A stretch of DNA of 19,631 nucleotides from Allopontixanthobacter sp034376665 (lineage in GTDB: Bacteria > Pseudomonadota > Alphaproteobacteria > Sphingomonadales > Sphingomonadaceae), in contig NZ_JAXMJI010000111.1 in NCBI RefSeq assembly GCF_034376665.1, forward strand, positions 1-19,631. The letters run 5' to 3'. Shown here one piece after another: positions 8,074 to 14,841 of this stretch; the stretch's first letter is position 1, and each line of letters starts with the position of its first letter. The translations under genes were made by a program, and so were the position numbers. The notes under the pieces are model-generated. The model made no database searches. It worked only from the letters and a program-made list of their open reading frames with translations, and was not told the origin of the DNA.

Positions 8074-8798
8074 TAGCTGGCGCGCTCGGCCAGTTCCTCC
8101 GGCCGAAGGACCGTTACTTCCCTTCGGCCGGAAATATCGATCAGTCCGTCGTTCTTCATTTTGGTGAACTGGCGGCTGACCGTTTCGATGGTGAGGCCGA
8201 GCACGTCGGCGATCTGTTGCCGGGACAGCGGCAGTTCGATCGTCTGCGGGCCGTCGGCCGGCACGAAACTGCAGGATGACGGGGCCAGGCGCTCCGTGGT
8301 TTCCAGCAGAAAACTGGCGAGTTTCTGTTCCGCATTCATCCGCCCGAGCAGCAGCATCCAGCGCCGGGTCCGGTCGAGTTCCGTCAGCGTACGTTCGAGC
8401 AGCTTATGCGACAGTTTCGGATGTTCGCGCGCGAAGCGGTCGAAATCGCTGCGCTGGAACACACACACCTGCGCTTCCGTCAGCGCTTCGACCCCGTAGG
8501 GTGTGGTCAGGCCGAACGGTCGGCCGAGAAAATCGGATGCATAGACCAGCCCCAGGATCTGCTCTTTTCCGTCCGCAGTCTGGGTCGAAAGTTTCAGCAC
8601 GCCCTCGATGACATTCGCCACCAGCACGGCATCGTCGCCTTCCCAGAGCAGCTGCTCCCCCTGCGCAATTGTCTTGCGGCGTCCGATGGCGTTGAGCAGA
8701 CGGATCTCCTCATCGTCGAGATCGGCACAGATGGCACGATTGCGGACAGTGCAGGCCTGACAGAAATTGAGGGCAGGGTCGCTTTGGGAAGCTTGCAT
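8073..8798 (-). CDS. fnrL: FNR/FnrL-family oxygen-sensing transcription regulator
   Basis: A 241-residue Crp/Fnr-family activator. Four cysteines suited to an oxygen-labile [4Fe-4S] cluster are present: C13, C16 and C24 (CX2CX7C, the FnrL/FnrP spacing of alphaproteobacteria rather than the CX2CX5C of E. coli FNR) and C112. The cyclic-nucleotide-type sensor fold spans about residues 25-145, a dimerisation helix follows, and the C-terminal winged helix (about 175-235) has LSRQQIADVLGLTIETVSRQF. The recognition helix keeps the E-x-x-S-R residues that read TTGAT half-sites. The start at 8798 must lie upstream of C13; no Shine-Dalgarno is seen, but promoter-like hexamers sit directly upstream. Neighbours (cco operon, OmpW) are standard FNR targets and carry matching boxes. 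It could alternatively be called Anr or FixK-like; the N-terminal cysteines argue against FixK. Confidence 0.94.
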   Translation of the reverse strand: MQASQSDPALNFCQACTVRNRAICADLDDEEIRLLNAIGRRKTIAQGEQLLWEGDDAVLVANVIEGVLKLSTQTADGKEQILGLVYASDFLGRPFGLTTPYGVEALTEAQVCVFQRSDFDRFAREHPKLSHKLLERTLTELDRTRRWMLLLGRMNAEQKLASFLLETTERLAPSSCSFVPADGPQTIELPLSRQQIADVLGLTIETVSRQFTKMKNDGLIDISGRREVTVLRPEELAERAS

Positions 8799-8804
8799 TG
8801 GTGG

Positions 8805-8833
8805 TAATTAGATGGATTGGCACCTTTTGCCAA
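8805..8833 (-). promoter_or_regulatory. Candidate promoter of fnrL (leaderless type)
   Basis: On the minus strand TTGGCA (8833-8828) and TAATTA (8810-8805) are separated by exactly 17 bp. Only CCACCA lies between the second hexamer and the ATG at 8798, so the expected transcription start falls on or next to the A of the start codon. This agrees with the lack of a Shine-Dalgarno sequence. The hexamers match sigma-70 consensus at four of six positions each, so the call remains a prediction. Confidence 0.5.
8817..8833. promoter_or_regulatory. Palindrome overlapping the fnrL -35 region
   Basis: TTGGCA-N5-TGCCAA is a perfect 6-bp inverted repeat with a 5-nt centre (CCTTT on the plus strand). One arm coincides with the proposed -35 hexamer of fnrL. 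It has the size of a dimeric-regulator operator and does not resemble an FNR box, so another regulator would have to bind it. The binding protein is unknown. Confidence 0.4.
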
Positions 8834-8913
8834 GCATGACGGAACTCCCGCTCTGTCGTGCGGCGGCGCTGGCGAGCGCAGTGCCGCAAGTGCGGCTTGT
8901 GGAGGACACATCC

Positions 8914-8937
8914 GCAGGTCGGCCAGTCTTGACCTGC
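8914..8937. promoter_or_regulatory. Inverted repeat upstream of the DUF3604 operon
   Basis: GCAGGTC (8914-8920) and GACCTGC (8931-8937) form a perfect 7-bp inverted repeat with a 10-nt spacer, about 76 nt before the DUF3604 start. It could be an operator or an RNA hairpin in the leader. No clear -35/-10 pair is seen around it. The leader (8834-9012) otherwise holds no recognisable element. Confidence 0.35.
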
Positions 8938-9012
8938 AACCTGTTTCTGCCGCACGCTGCGTCCGCACACCGCAACGTCGGTGGCGCGAATACTTTGGGT
9001 GGGGGAAACGGG

Positions 9013-10926
9013 ATGGGCAAGATCAGGATAATAGCTGCAGTCGGTGCGGCCGTCGCGCTTCTCGGAGCAGGCGGATACTGGCTTTCCCGGCCTGCGGTGA
9101 TCGACCCAGAGGAAGTCGCCGAGGCCGAAGCGGCCATTGCGCTGACCGAATATCCCGAGACTGTCCTGTGGGGCGATACCCATCTGCACACCGACAATTC
9201 GATCGACGCGTTTGGTTTCGGTGTGCGCCTCGGGCCTGAAGACGCGCTGAAATTTGCGCGGGGCGACGAAGTCACCTCGACCACCGGGATCAAGGCGAAA
9301 CTTGCCCGTCCGCTCGATTTCCTCGTGATCGCCGATCACAGCGACGGGCTGGGGGTGATGCGGCGAATCTACGATGCTCCGCGTATCGCCATTCGCGACG
9401 AAACGCTGCGCCGCTGGTACGACATGATGCACGAATCCCCCCAGCAATCCGCGCGCGCCACAGCGGAACTGATCTCCGCCGCCGGGGCGGGGACGCTGCC
9501 GGAAGCCATGATGGATCCGGACCGGCGCGAAGAGACCACCAGCGATATCTGGAACGACCAGCTGCGGGTGCTCGACCGCTATTACCGGCCCGGTAAATTT
9601 ACCCCGCTGGCCGGGTTCGAATACACCTATCAGCCCGACGGCAACAATCTCCACCGGGTGGTCATGTTCCGCGACGGAATCGAGCGGACTTCGAAAGTCC
9701 TGCCCTATCCCGGACTGACCGAAGAAGTGGACGGGCTGTTCGATTACATGGATGCCTATGAACGCGCGACCGGCGGCAGGGTGCTCGCCATTCCGCACAA
9801 TTCCAACCTCTCCAACGGGTTGATGTTCGAACTGACGGACGCCAGCGGAGGGCCGATGTCGGCCGAATACGCCCGCCGCCGTGCCCTGCGCGAACCCGTG
9901 GTGGAAGCGACTCAGATCAAGGGCGACAGCGAAACGCATCCGTTCCTTTCGCCCAACGACGAGTTCGCGGATTTCGGCAGGAAGGGCTGGGATATCGGTA
10001 ATCTGACGCTGTCGCGGGCCAAGGCCGATCCGATGTTCGCCGGCGAATACCTCCGAGAAGCCCTGAAGCGCGGCCTGTCGATCGAACAGCGAACCGGAGT
10101 TAACCCGTATAAATTCGGGATGATCGGTTCGACCGACAGCCACACCTCGCTCGCCACCGGGGACGAGGACAATTTCTTCGGCAAGCACACCGGCAACGAA
10201 CCGAGCGGAGTGCGCGCCAACGCGCCGCAGAACCTGGGGACGCAGGTTGGCCGCTTCGGCTGGAACTATCTCGCGGGCGGCTATGCGGCGGTCTGGGCGC
10301 GGGCCAATACGCGGGCGGAGATTTTCGACGCGATGATGCGGCGCGAGGTCTATGCCACCACCGGGCCGCGCATGGTGGTGCGGTTTTTCGGCGGGTTCGA
10401 TTTCGCCGACAACGCGTTCGAGGGGGATTGGGTTCGCGCAGGCTACCGGAACGGCGTTCCGATGGGGGGCGAACTGGCGGACAGCGGCAAGGCGCCGCAG
10501 TTCCTGGTGTCCGCGCTGAAGGACCCGGACGGCGCCCATCTCGACCGGGTGCAGATCATCAAGGGGTGGACCGAGGCGGACGGGACCGCGCGGGAGAAAA
10601 TCTACGATGTCGCGTGGTCCGACAGTGACAAGCGCCGCCGGGCAAATGGCAGGGTTCCGGCGGTCGGCGATACGGTGGACCGCAAGACGGCGCGCTACAC
10701 CAATTCCATTGGCGCGGCCGAATTGCGCACGGTCTGGACCGATCCCGATTACCGAGCGGGCCAGCGGGCGTTCTACTATGTCCGGGTGCTGGAAATCCCG
10801 ACCCCGCGCTGGCCCTTGTTCGACGCTTTGCGGTTCGACATGACCCTGTCGCCGGAAGCCATGAACGACGCTGTGGCGCAGGAACGGGCCTATAGCTCGC
10901 CCATCTGGATCGGACCTGCCGCCTGA
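9013..10926 (+). CDS. DUF3604 family protein, membrane-anchored with PHP-like metal site
   Basis: A 637-residue protein of the DUF3604 family, function not established. Residues 5-24 form one hydrophobic helix that would anchor or secrete it, placing the bulk in the periplasm. Clusters reminiscent of the PHP/metal-dependent phosphoesterase fold follow in order: WGDTHLHTD (H57, H59, D61), VIADHSDG (D108, H109, D111), AIPHNSN (H262), and GSTDSHTS (D375, H377). The C-terminal third, with REVYATTGPRM and beta-rich segments, is typical of the family. The frame stays open upstream to 8812, but 9013 is chosen because the hydrophobic anchor starts there and a GGGGGA-like ribosome-binding site precedes it; residues encoded upstream look like noncoding leader. 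The last base of the TGA is the first base of the next ATG, so the PpiC-like gene is coupled. A hydrolase is plausible; the substrate is unknown. Confidence 0.88.
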   Translation: MGKIRIIAAVGAAVALLGAGGYWLSRPAVIDPEEVAEAEAAIALTEYPETVLWGDTHLHTDNSIDAFGFGVRLGPEDALKFARGDEVTSTTGIKAKLARPLDFLVIADHSDGLGVMRRIYDAPRIAIRDETLRRWYDMMHESPQQSARATAELISAAGAGTLPEAMMDPDRREETTSDIWNDQLRVLDRYYRPGKFTPLAGFEYTYQPDGNNLHRVVMFRDGIERTSKVLPYPGLTEEVDGLFDYMDAYERATGGRVLAIPHNSNLSNGLMFELTDASGGPMSAEYARRRALREPVVEATQIKGDSETHPFLSPNDEFADFGRKGWDIGNLTLSRAKADPMFAGEYLREALKRGLSIEQRTGVNPYKFGMIGSTDSHTSLATGDEDNFFGKHTGNEPSGVRANAPQNLGTQVGRFGWNYLAGGYAAVWARANTRAEIFDAMMRREVYATTGPRMVVRFFGGFDFADNAFEGDWVRAGYRNGVPMGGELADSGKAPQFLVSALKDPDGAHLDRVQIIKGWTEADGTAREKIYDVAWSDSDKRRRANGRVPAVGDTVDRKTARYTNSIGAAELRTVWTDPDYRAGQRAFYYVRVLEIPTPRWPLFDALRFDMTLSPEAMNDAVAQERAYSSPIWIGPAA

Positions 10927-11717
10927 TGCCCCTGCTCGGCTGGACCCGCGAGCCGATCGTACATTTTCTGGCTGCGGCGACGGCGCTGTTCCTCTATTTT
11001 GCATGGGTGGGCGAACCGGCCGATCCGGCCAGCCGGACCATCACGGTCACGCGCGAAGACCGCGCGGCGATGGCCCTGCAATGGGAACGCACCATGCAGC
11101 GCCCGCCGACCGATGCCGAACTGGATACATTGGTGGAGATTTTCCTGCGGGAGGAAGTGCTTTACCGCGAGGCGATCCGCCTTGGTCTCGACCGTGACGA
11201 TACTGTGGTGCGAAAACGTCTCGCCAACAAGATGGACTATCTTGCCGCCAGCATGGCCGAAACGTCAGCCGTGCCGGATGCGGCTCTGGCTGATTGGCTG
11301 CAGCAGCACCCCGAACGCTTTGCACCCGATGTGCGCTACAGTTTCGACCAGATGTATTTTACGGAGCGCGCCGCGGCGGCAGTAGCGCTGGCAGACGGCG
11401 CGGCGGAGGGCGAGGCGATTTCACTGCCACCGGCTTTCGACAACGCATCCCGCATTGAGGTGGAGGGCCGGCTCGGTCGCGCGTTCACCGGCGCGCTCGA
11501 CACTCTGGAACCGGGCAGCGCATGGGCGGGTCCGGTCGCGTCGGGCTTCGGCTGGCACCTGGTCCGCCTCCGCACCCGCGCGGTTGGCGAGGCACCCGCG
11601 CTGGCCGACATCCGCACGGAAGTGGAGGCAGACTGGCGCAGCAGCACGGAAGCGCAGCGCAAGAAGGACGCCTATGAATTGCTGCGCAGCGCCTACCGGG
11701 TGACGGTGCAGAAATGA
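10926..11717 (+). CDS. Membrane-anchored PpiC/parvulin-like peptidyl-prolyl isomerase
   Basis: A 263-residue protein with an N-terminal membrane segment (about residues 11-28), then a helical SurA-like region (about 40-130) rich in charged residues, then a parvulin-type domain (about 130-235). The clearest parvulin signature is GRLGRAF followed by GPVASGFGWHLVRL (G202 to L214); the His of the late signature (H211) is kept. The first parvulin strand, normally with a conserved His, reads VRYSFDQMYF here, so the early His is missing and isomerase activity may be weak or lost. It probably acts in the periplasm as a foldase or chaperone. The ATG overlaps the TGA of the DUF3604 gene by one base and the TGA overlaps the following ATG (ATGA), so a dedicated role for the DUF3604 or HupE-like partner is likely. 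That role is inference. Confidence 0.85.
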   Translation: MPLLGWTREPIVHFLAAATALFLYFAWVGEPADPASRTITVTREDRAAMALQWERTMQRPPTDAELDTLVEIFLREEVLYREAIRLGLDRDDTVVRKRLANKMDYLAASMAETSAVPDAALADWLQQHPERFAPDVRYSFDQMYFTERAAAAVALADGAAEGEAISLPPAFDNASRIEVEGRLGRAFTGALDTLEPGSAWAGPVASGFGWHLVRLRTRAVGEAPALADIRTEVEADWRSSTEAQRKKDAYELLRSAYRVTVQK

Positions 11718-12694
11718 AACTGCTCGCCGCGCTGCTGGCGATGCTGCTGTGGCTGCCCGGCGCGGCCCGCGCCGATGAATTGCGGCCCGGCTATCTCGAA
11801 ATGAGCGAGCAGCGCGACGGGGACTGGCGGATCGTCTGGAAACTCCCCCTCGCCCAGCCGCCCGCCGGGGCAATTCCGGTGCCGATCCTGCCGCAATCCT
11901 GCAGGTACCGGGAGGAACCGAAGCAGGGCTTCGTCGGCGGGGCGATACTCGGCAGCGGCGAAGCAATTTGTACCCGCAGCCTCGCGGGAGGGACGATCGC
12001 GGTGCCTGTGCTGGCGGGCCCCGGCGACACGCTCGTCCGGCTCGCGCCGCTGGATCAGCCGGTCCAGGTTCACCGGCTGACTGCCGCACAGCCCACAGCC
12101 ACGATTACCGGCCCGGCCAGTACCTGGCAGGTCCTGCAGAGCTATTTCGTGATCGGGGTGGAACATATCCTCGCCGGGTGGGACCATCTGCTGTTCGTCA
12201 TCGCGCTGGTCCTGCTGCTGCGCCGTCCCCGTGCGGTAGTGATCGCGGCGACAGCCTTCACGCTGGCGCATTCGGTAACCCTGGCCGCGGCGGCGCTGGG
12301 CTTCGTGTCGATGCCGCAGAAACCGGTCGAGGCGCTGATCGCGCTGTCGATCGTGTTCATGGCGGCGGAAATCCTGCGGAAGCCCGGCACAACGCCGAGC
12401 CTCACGCTGCGCTTCCCATGGGTGATCGCGCTGCTGTTCGGGCTGATCCACGGCTTCGGCTTCGCAGGCGCGCTGAGTGCGATCGGTCTGCCGCCGGGGG
12501 ATATTGTCCCGGCGTTGCTGGCGTTCAATCTGGGCGTGGAAGCCGGGCAGATCCTTGTGGTCTTTGCCGTGCTGGCAGCGCTTGCAGCAATCCGCAAGCT
12601 GTCGCAGCCCGTATTGCAGACCGGCATCCGGCTGGCATCCTACGGCATCGGGATCACCGGCGCGTATTGGCTGCTCGACCGTATCCTGGTCTGA
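11714..12694 (+). CDS. HupE/UreJ-type membrane protein with N-terminal periplasmic domain
   Basis: A 326-residue protein with a signal peptide (residues 1-20, cleavage after ARA), an extracytoplasmic beta-rich domain (about 21-130), then six or so membrane helices. Motifs of the HupE/UreJ family are clear: GVEHILAGWDHLLF (H151, D157, H158), FTLAHSVTL (H186) and LIHGFGFAGAL (H246). Histidines and an acid inside the membrane suggest metal-ion handling, since classic HupE/UreJ relatives are linked to nickel or cobalt. This long form with its periplasmic domain is commonly found beside DUF3604 genes and not beside hydrogenase or urease, neither of which is seen here. It is the third gene of the operon, coupled to the PpiC-like gene by ATGA. 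The transported ion is not determinable. Confidence 0.85.
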   Translation: MKLLAALLAMLLWLPGAARADELRPGYLEMSEQRDGDWRIVWKLPLAQPPAGAIPVPILPQSCRYREEPKQGFVGGAILGSGEAICTRSLAGGTIAVPVLAGPGDTLVRLAPLDQPVQVHRLTAAQPTATITGPASTWQVLQSYFVIGVEHILAGWDHLLFVIALVLLLRRPRAVVIAATAFTLAHSVTLAAAALGFVSMPQKPVEALIALSIVFMAAEILRKPGTTPSLTLRFPWVIALLFGLIHGFGFAGALSAIGLPPGDIVPALLAFNLGVEAGQILVVFAVLAALAAIRKLSQPVLQTGIRLASYGIGITGAYWLLDRILV

Positions 12695-12697
12695 AGA

Positions 12698-13105
12698 TCA
12701 GCCCACATCCTCGATCCGTGCGAGGACACGCCCCTCGCAGGTAACCGTGATGGCGCTGTAGCGCGGTGCGGCGGCAGGCCCGGTATAGGTCACTTCACTT
12801 GTGTCGAGCACCTGGGCAACCATCCCATCCGGCGGGGTCGCCAAAAGGCGCAGTTCGAAGGACGGAACCGCCGATCGGTCGAGCCTGCCCGCCTCCCATG
12901 CAAAGGTATAGGCGGGCGTGGGCATGGTGACCCGCCCGGTCACCGTCAGCTGGTTACGATCCGGATTGCCCGGCACCGAGGCAACATTCGCAGCCCAGCC
13001 CTCGCTTTCCAGGACACGGCAATTGTCTGCCGGTTCGTCCGAGACCGTTGTGCACCCGCCGAGAGCGAGCGCACCTGCGACGGCAAGAAATGCGAATTGT
13101 TGCAC
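12698..13105 (-). CDS. Small putative lipoprotein, function unknown
   Basis: A 135-residue protein with a lipoprotein signal peptide: hydrophobic residues 4-16 and a lipobox L15-G-G-C18. After lipidation on C18 the mature part is about 118 residues, with a short acidic linker, a second Cys (C29), a likely beta-sandwich and a third Cys near the C-terminus (VTCEGR), so C29 and the last Cys could form a disulfide. Start: GTG at 13105 with AAGGA eight bases upstream. It is convergent to the HupE-like gene with only 3 nt between the stops and no terminator between them. I do not recognise the family. It faces away from the MFS gene end, leaving an 82-nt spacer with nothing recognisable. Confidence 0.75.
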   Translation of the reverse strand: MQQFAFLAVAGALALGGCTTVSDEPADNCRVLESEGWAANVASVPGNPDRNQLTVTGRVTMPTPAYTFAWEAGRLDRSAVPSFELRLLATPPDGMVAQVLDTSEVTYTGPAAAPRYSAITVTCEGRVLARIEDVG

Positions 13106-13187
13106 AGGCGTAATCCTTTGACCTAGTTTGGCTTCGGTGCCTCGGTTGGCGGTGAAGGATCGTCAGCGAACGTTACAATGTAAAGCC

Positions 13188-14714
13188 CTATATGCCCGCC
13201 CGCGCCGGAATGGCGGCGGCGACCCGCTGCATGGCGACGGCCGCGATCAGGAATGACAAGGCGGCAAACAGCATCGTCCAGATCGGTTCGCCCGGGAAAA
13301 ACAGCTTCATGATCGATCCCATGATGGTTGCCACCAGCAATTGCGGCACCACGATAAAGATGTTGAACAGCCCCATGTAGATGCCGAGTTTGCGCTGCGG
13401 CAGGTTCGACGCGAGAATGGCGTAAGGCATGGCGAGGATCGAGGCCCATGCAATCCCGATCCCGATCTCGCACAGGATCAGCGCATAGGCATCGCGCAGC
13501 ACAAAAAAGCCGAGGAATCCCAGCGCGCCCAGCACCAGGCAGATCGAATGGGTCGTCACCTGCCCGTACCTTCGCGACAGCACCGGAAGCAGCGCCAGGG
13601 CAGCGATGGCGGCGACACCGTTATAGACGGTGAACAGCACATTCACCCAATTGGCGCCTTCATTATAGGCCGCACTGGCGGTGTCGGTGCTGCCGAATAC
13701 ATATTGTGTGACCACCGGCGTGGTGTTGATCCACATGATGAACAGCGCGGACCAGCTGAAGAACTGTACTACCGCAAGGCGCTTCATGACCTCCGGCATA
13801 CCCGAGAAGTCGCCGACGATGGAGGACAGCATATTCGCGGTCTTCCCCTGCTTCGACAGGCTGATCGCAAAGGCGCTGAGCAATCCGTAAACCGCCAGCA
13901 GGCCGCCCAGCAGGAACACTTCCTTCTCCAGCGACAACGGATCGACCGCCGCCGCGACGATGACCCCGAGCGCGACCCAGATCATGGCGGAAACGTATGT
14001 CTTGTCCGCGAGCGCGCGGGCCGCTGCGCCTTCGTCGACCAGCGCCGGACCTGCAAAGGAAGCCACCTCTTCCGGGCTGTACTCCGTGGTTGAAATGACC
14101 GTCCAGAACACGGCACAGAACAGCGCAATCGCGCCGAACCAGAAGCTGAATTTCACAGTGTCGGGCAGCTCGCCGGGGGCGGCAAGGTTCGAGACTCCCA
14201 ACTGTTCAAGGAAGAAGGGGAAGATCGACCCGACAACCGCGCCGGTCCCGATGAAGGCGGTCTGTACCGCGTAGCCTGCGCTGTGCTGGTCGGTCCCCAG
14301 CATATCGCCGACAAATGCACGAAACGGCTCCATCGAGATGTTGAGCGAGGCGTCGAGCATCCACAGCATGACGGCGGCAAACACCAGCGGGGCGGCGATC
14401 AGCGGTGCCAGCGGCATCGCCAGCAGTGCCGCCGCGGCGAGCAGCGCGCCGACCAGGAAATAGGGACGGCGGCGACCGAAACGGGTCCAGGTCCGGTCCG
14501 AAAAATGACCGACAATCGGCTGCACGATGAGCCCGGTCAGGGGTGCGGCGGCCCACAGCCACGGAAGATCGTCCATGCTGGCCCCGAGCGTCTGGAAGAC
14601 GCGGCTCATGTTCGCATTCTGCAGCGCGAAGCCGATCTGGATCCCGAAAAAGCCGAAGCTGATGTTCCACAGGCCCCAGAAACTCTGCCGTGGCTTGGCG
14701 CGCAGTTGATCCAT
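13188..14714 (-). CDS. MFS sugar transporter (SUT/GPH-like, maltose or sucrose type)
   Basis: A 508-residue inner-membrane carrier with about 12 hydrophobic segments. The loop after helix 2 reads SDRTWTRFGRRRPYF (RxGRRRP at residues 78-84), the signature shared by plant sucrose carriers, SLC45 proteins and their bacterial relatives. These carry glucosides such as sucrose or maltose with protons. The position agrees: it lies downstream of a LacI-family regulator and near a TonB receptor, like the inner-membrane carrier of the Caulobacter maltose locus. The start at 14714 is preferred over 14732 because AAGGGG lies seven bases upstream. An operator-like CATACGAATG lies 86 nt upstream. The exact sugar is not shown by sequence. 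Confidence 0.9.
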   Translation of the reverse strand: MDQLRAKPRQSFWGLWNISFGFFGIQIGFALQNANMSRVFQTLGASMDDLPWLWAAAPLTGLIVQPIVGHFSDRTWTRFGRRRPYFLVGALLAAAALLAMPLAPLIAAPLVFAAVMLWMLDASLNISMEPFRAFVGDMLGTDQHSAGYAVQTAFIGTGAVVGSIFPFFLEQLGVSNLAAPGELPDTVKFSFWFGAIALFCAVFWTVISTTEYSPEEVASFAGPALVDEGAAARALADKTYVSAMIWVALGVIVAAAVDPLSLEKEVFLLGGLLAVYGLLSAFAISLSKQGKTANMLSSIVGDFSGMPEVMKRLAVVQFFSWSALFIMWINTTPVVTQYVFGSTDTASAAYNEGANWVNVLFTVYNGVAAIAALALLPVLSRRYGQVTTHSICLVLGALGFLGFFVLRDAYALILCEIGIGIAWASILAMPYAILASNLPQRKLGIYMGLFNIFIVVPQLLVATIMGSIMKLFFPGEPIWTMLFAALSFLIAAVAMQRVAAAIPARAGI

Positions 14715-14800
14715 CTTCAGACCCCTTCCCATGTCGCTGGCGGACTTGCGCCGCCTTCAAGCGTGCACGGCTGGCACGGCCGAGGGCCCGCGACAAGCTG

Positions 14801-14810
14801 CATACGAATG
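14801..14810. promoter_or_regulatory. LacI-type operator-like site before the MFS gene
   Basis: CATACGAATG differs by one base from the perfect palindrome CATACGTATG found before the TonB receptor. It lies in the 127-nt spacer between the LacI gene and the MFS start. LacI-family proteins bind such short palindromes with a central CG. The one mismatch lowers confidence. Confidence 0.5.
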
Positions 14811-14841
14811 TGATGGGTTCATTTGCGTCTGCAGATTGCCT

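Noticed and set aside
8812..9012. N-terminal extension of the DUF3604 protein by 67 residues
   Set aside because: The extension has no conserved look and would put the hydrophobic anchor well inside the protein; the start at 9013 has a purine-rich site and begins at the anchor. A leaderless start at 8812 cannot be fully excluded.
8710..11004. A 764-codon open frame on the minus strand opposite the DUF3604 gene
   Set aside because: It is an antisense shadow caused by high GC at third codon positions; its composition is rich in Arg, Pro, Gly and His, it has no recognisable domain, and it also runs across the fnrL start.
13123..13187. Possible terminator after the MFS gene
   Set aside because: No stable stem with a T-run could be found; the GGCTTCGG and TCGGTTGG stretches are not complementary.
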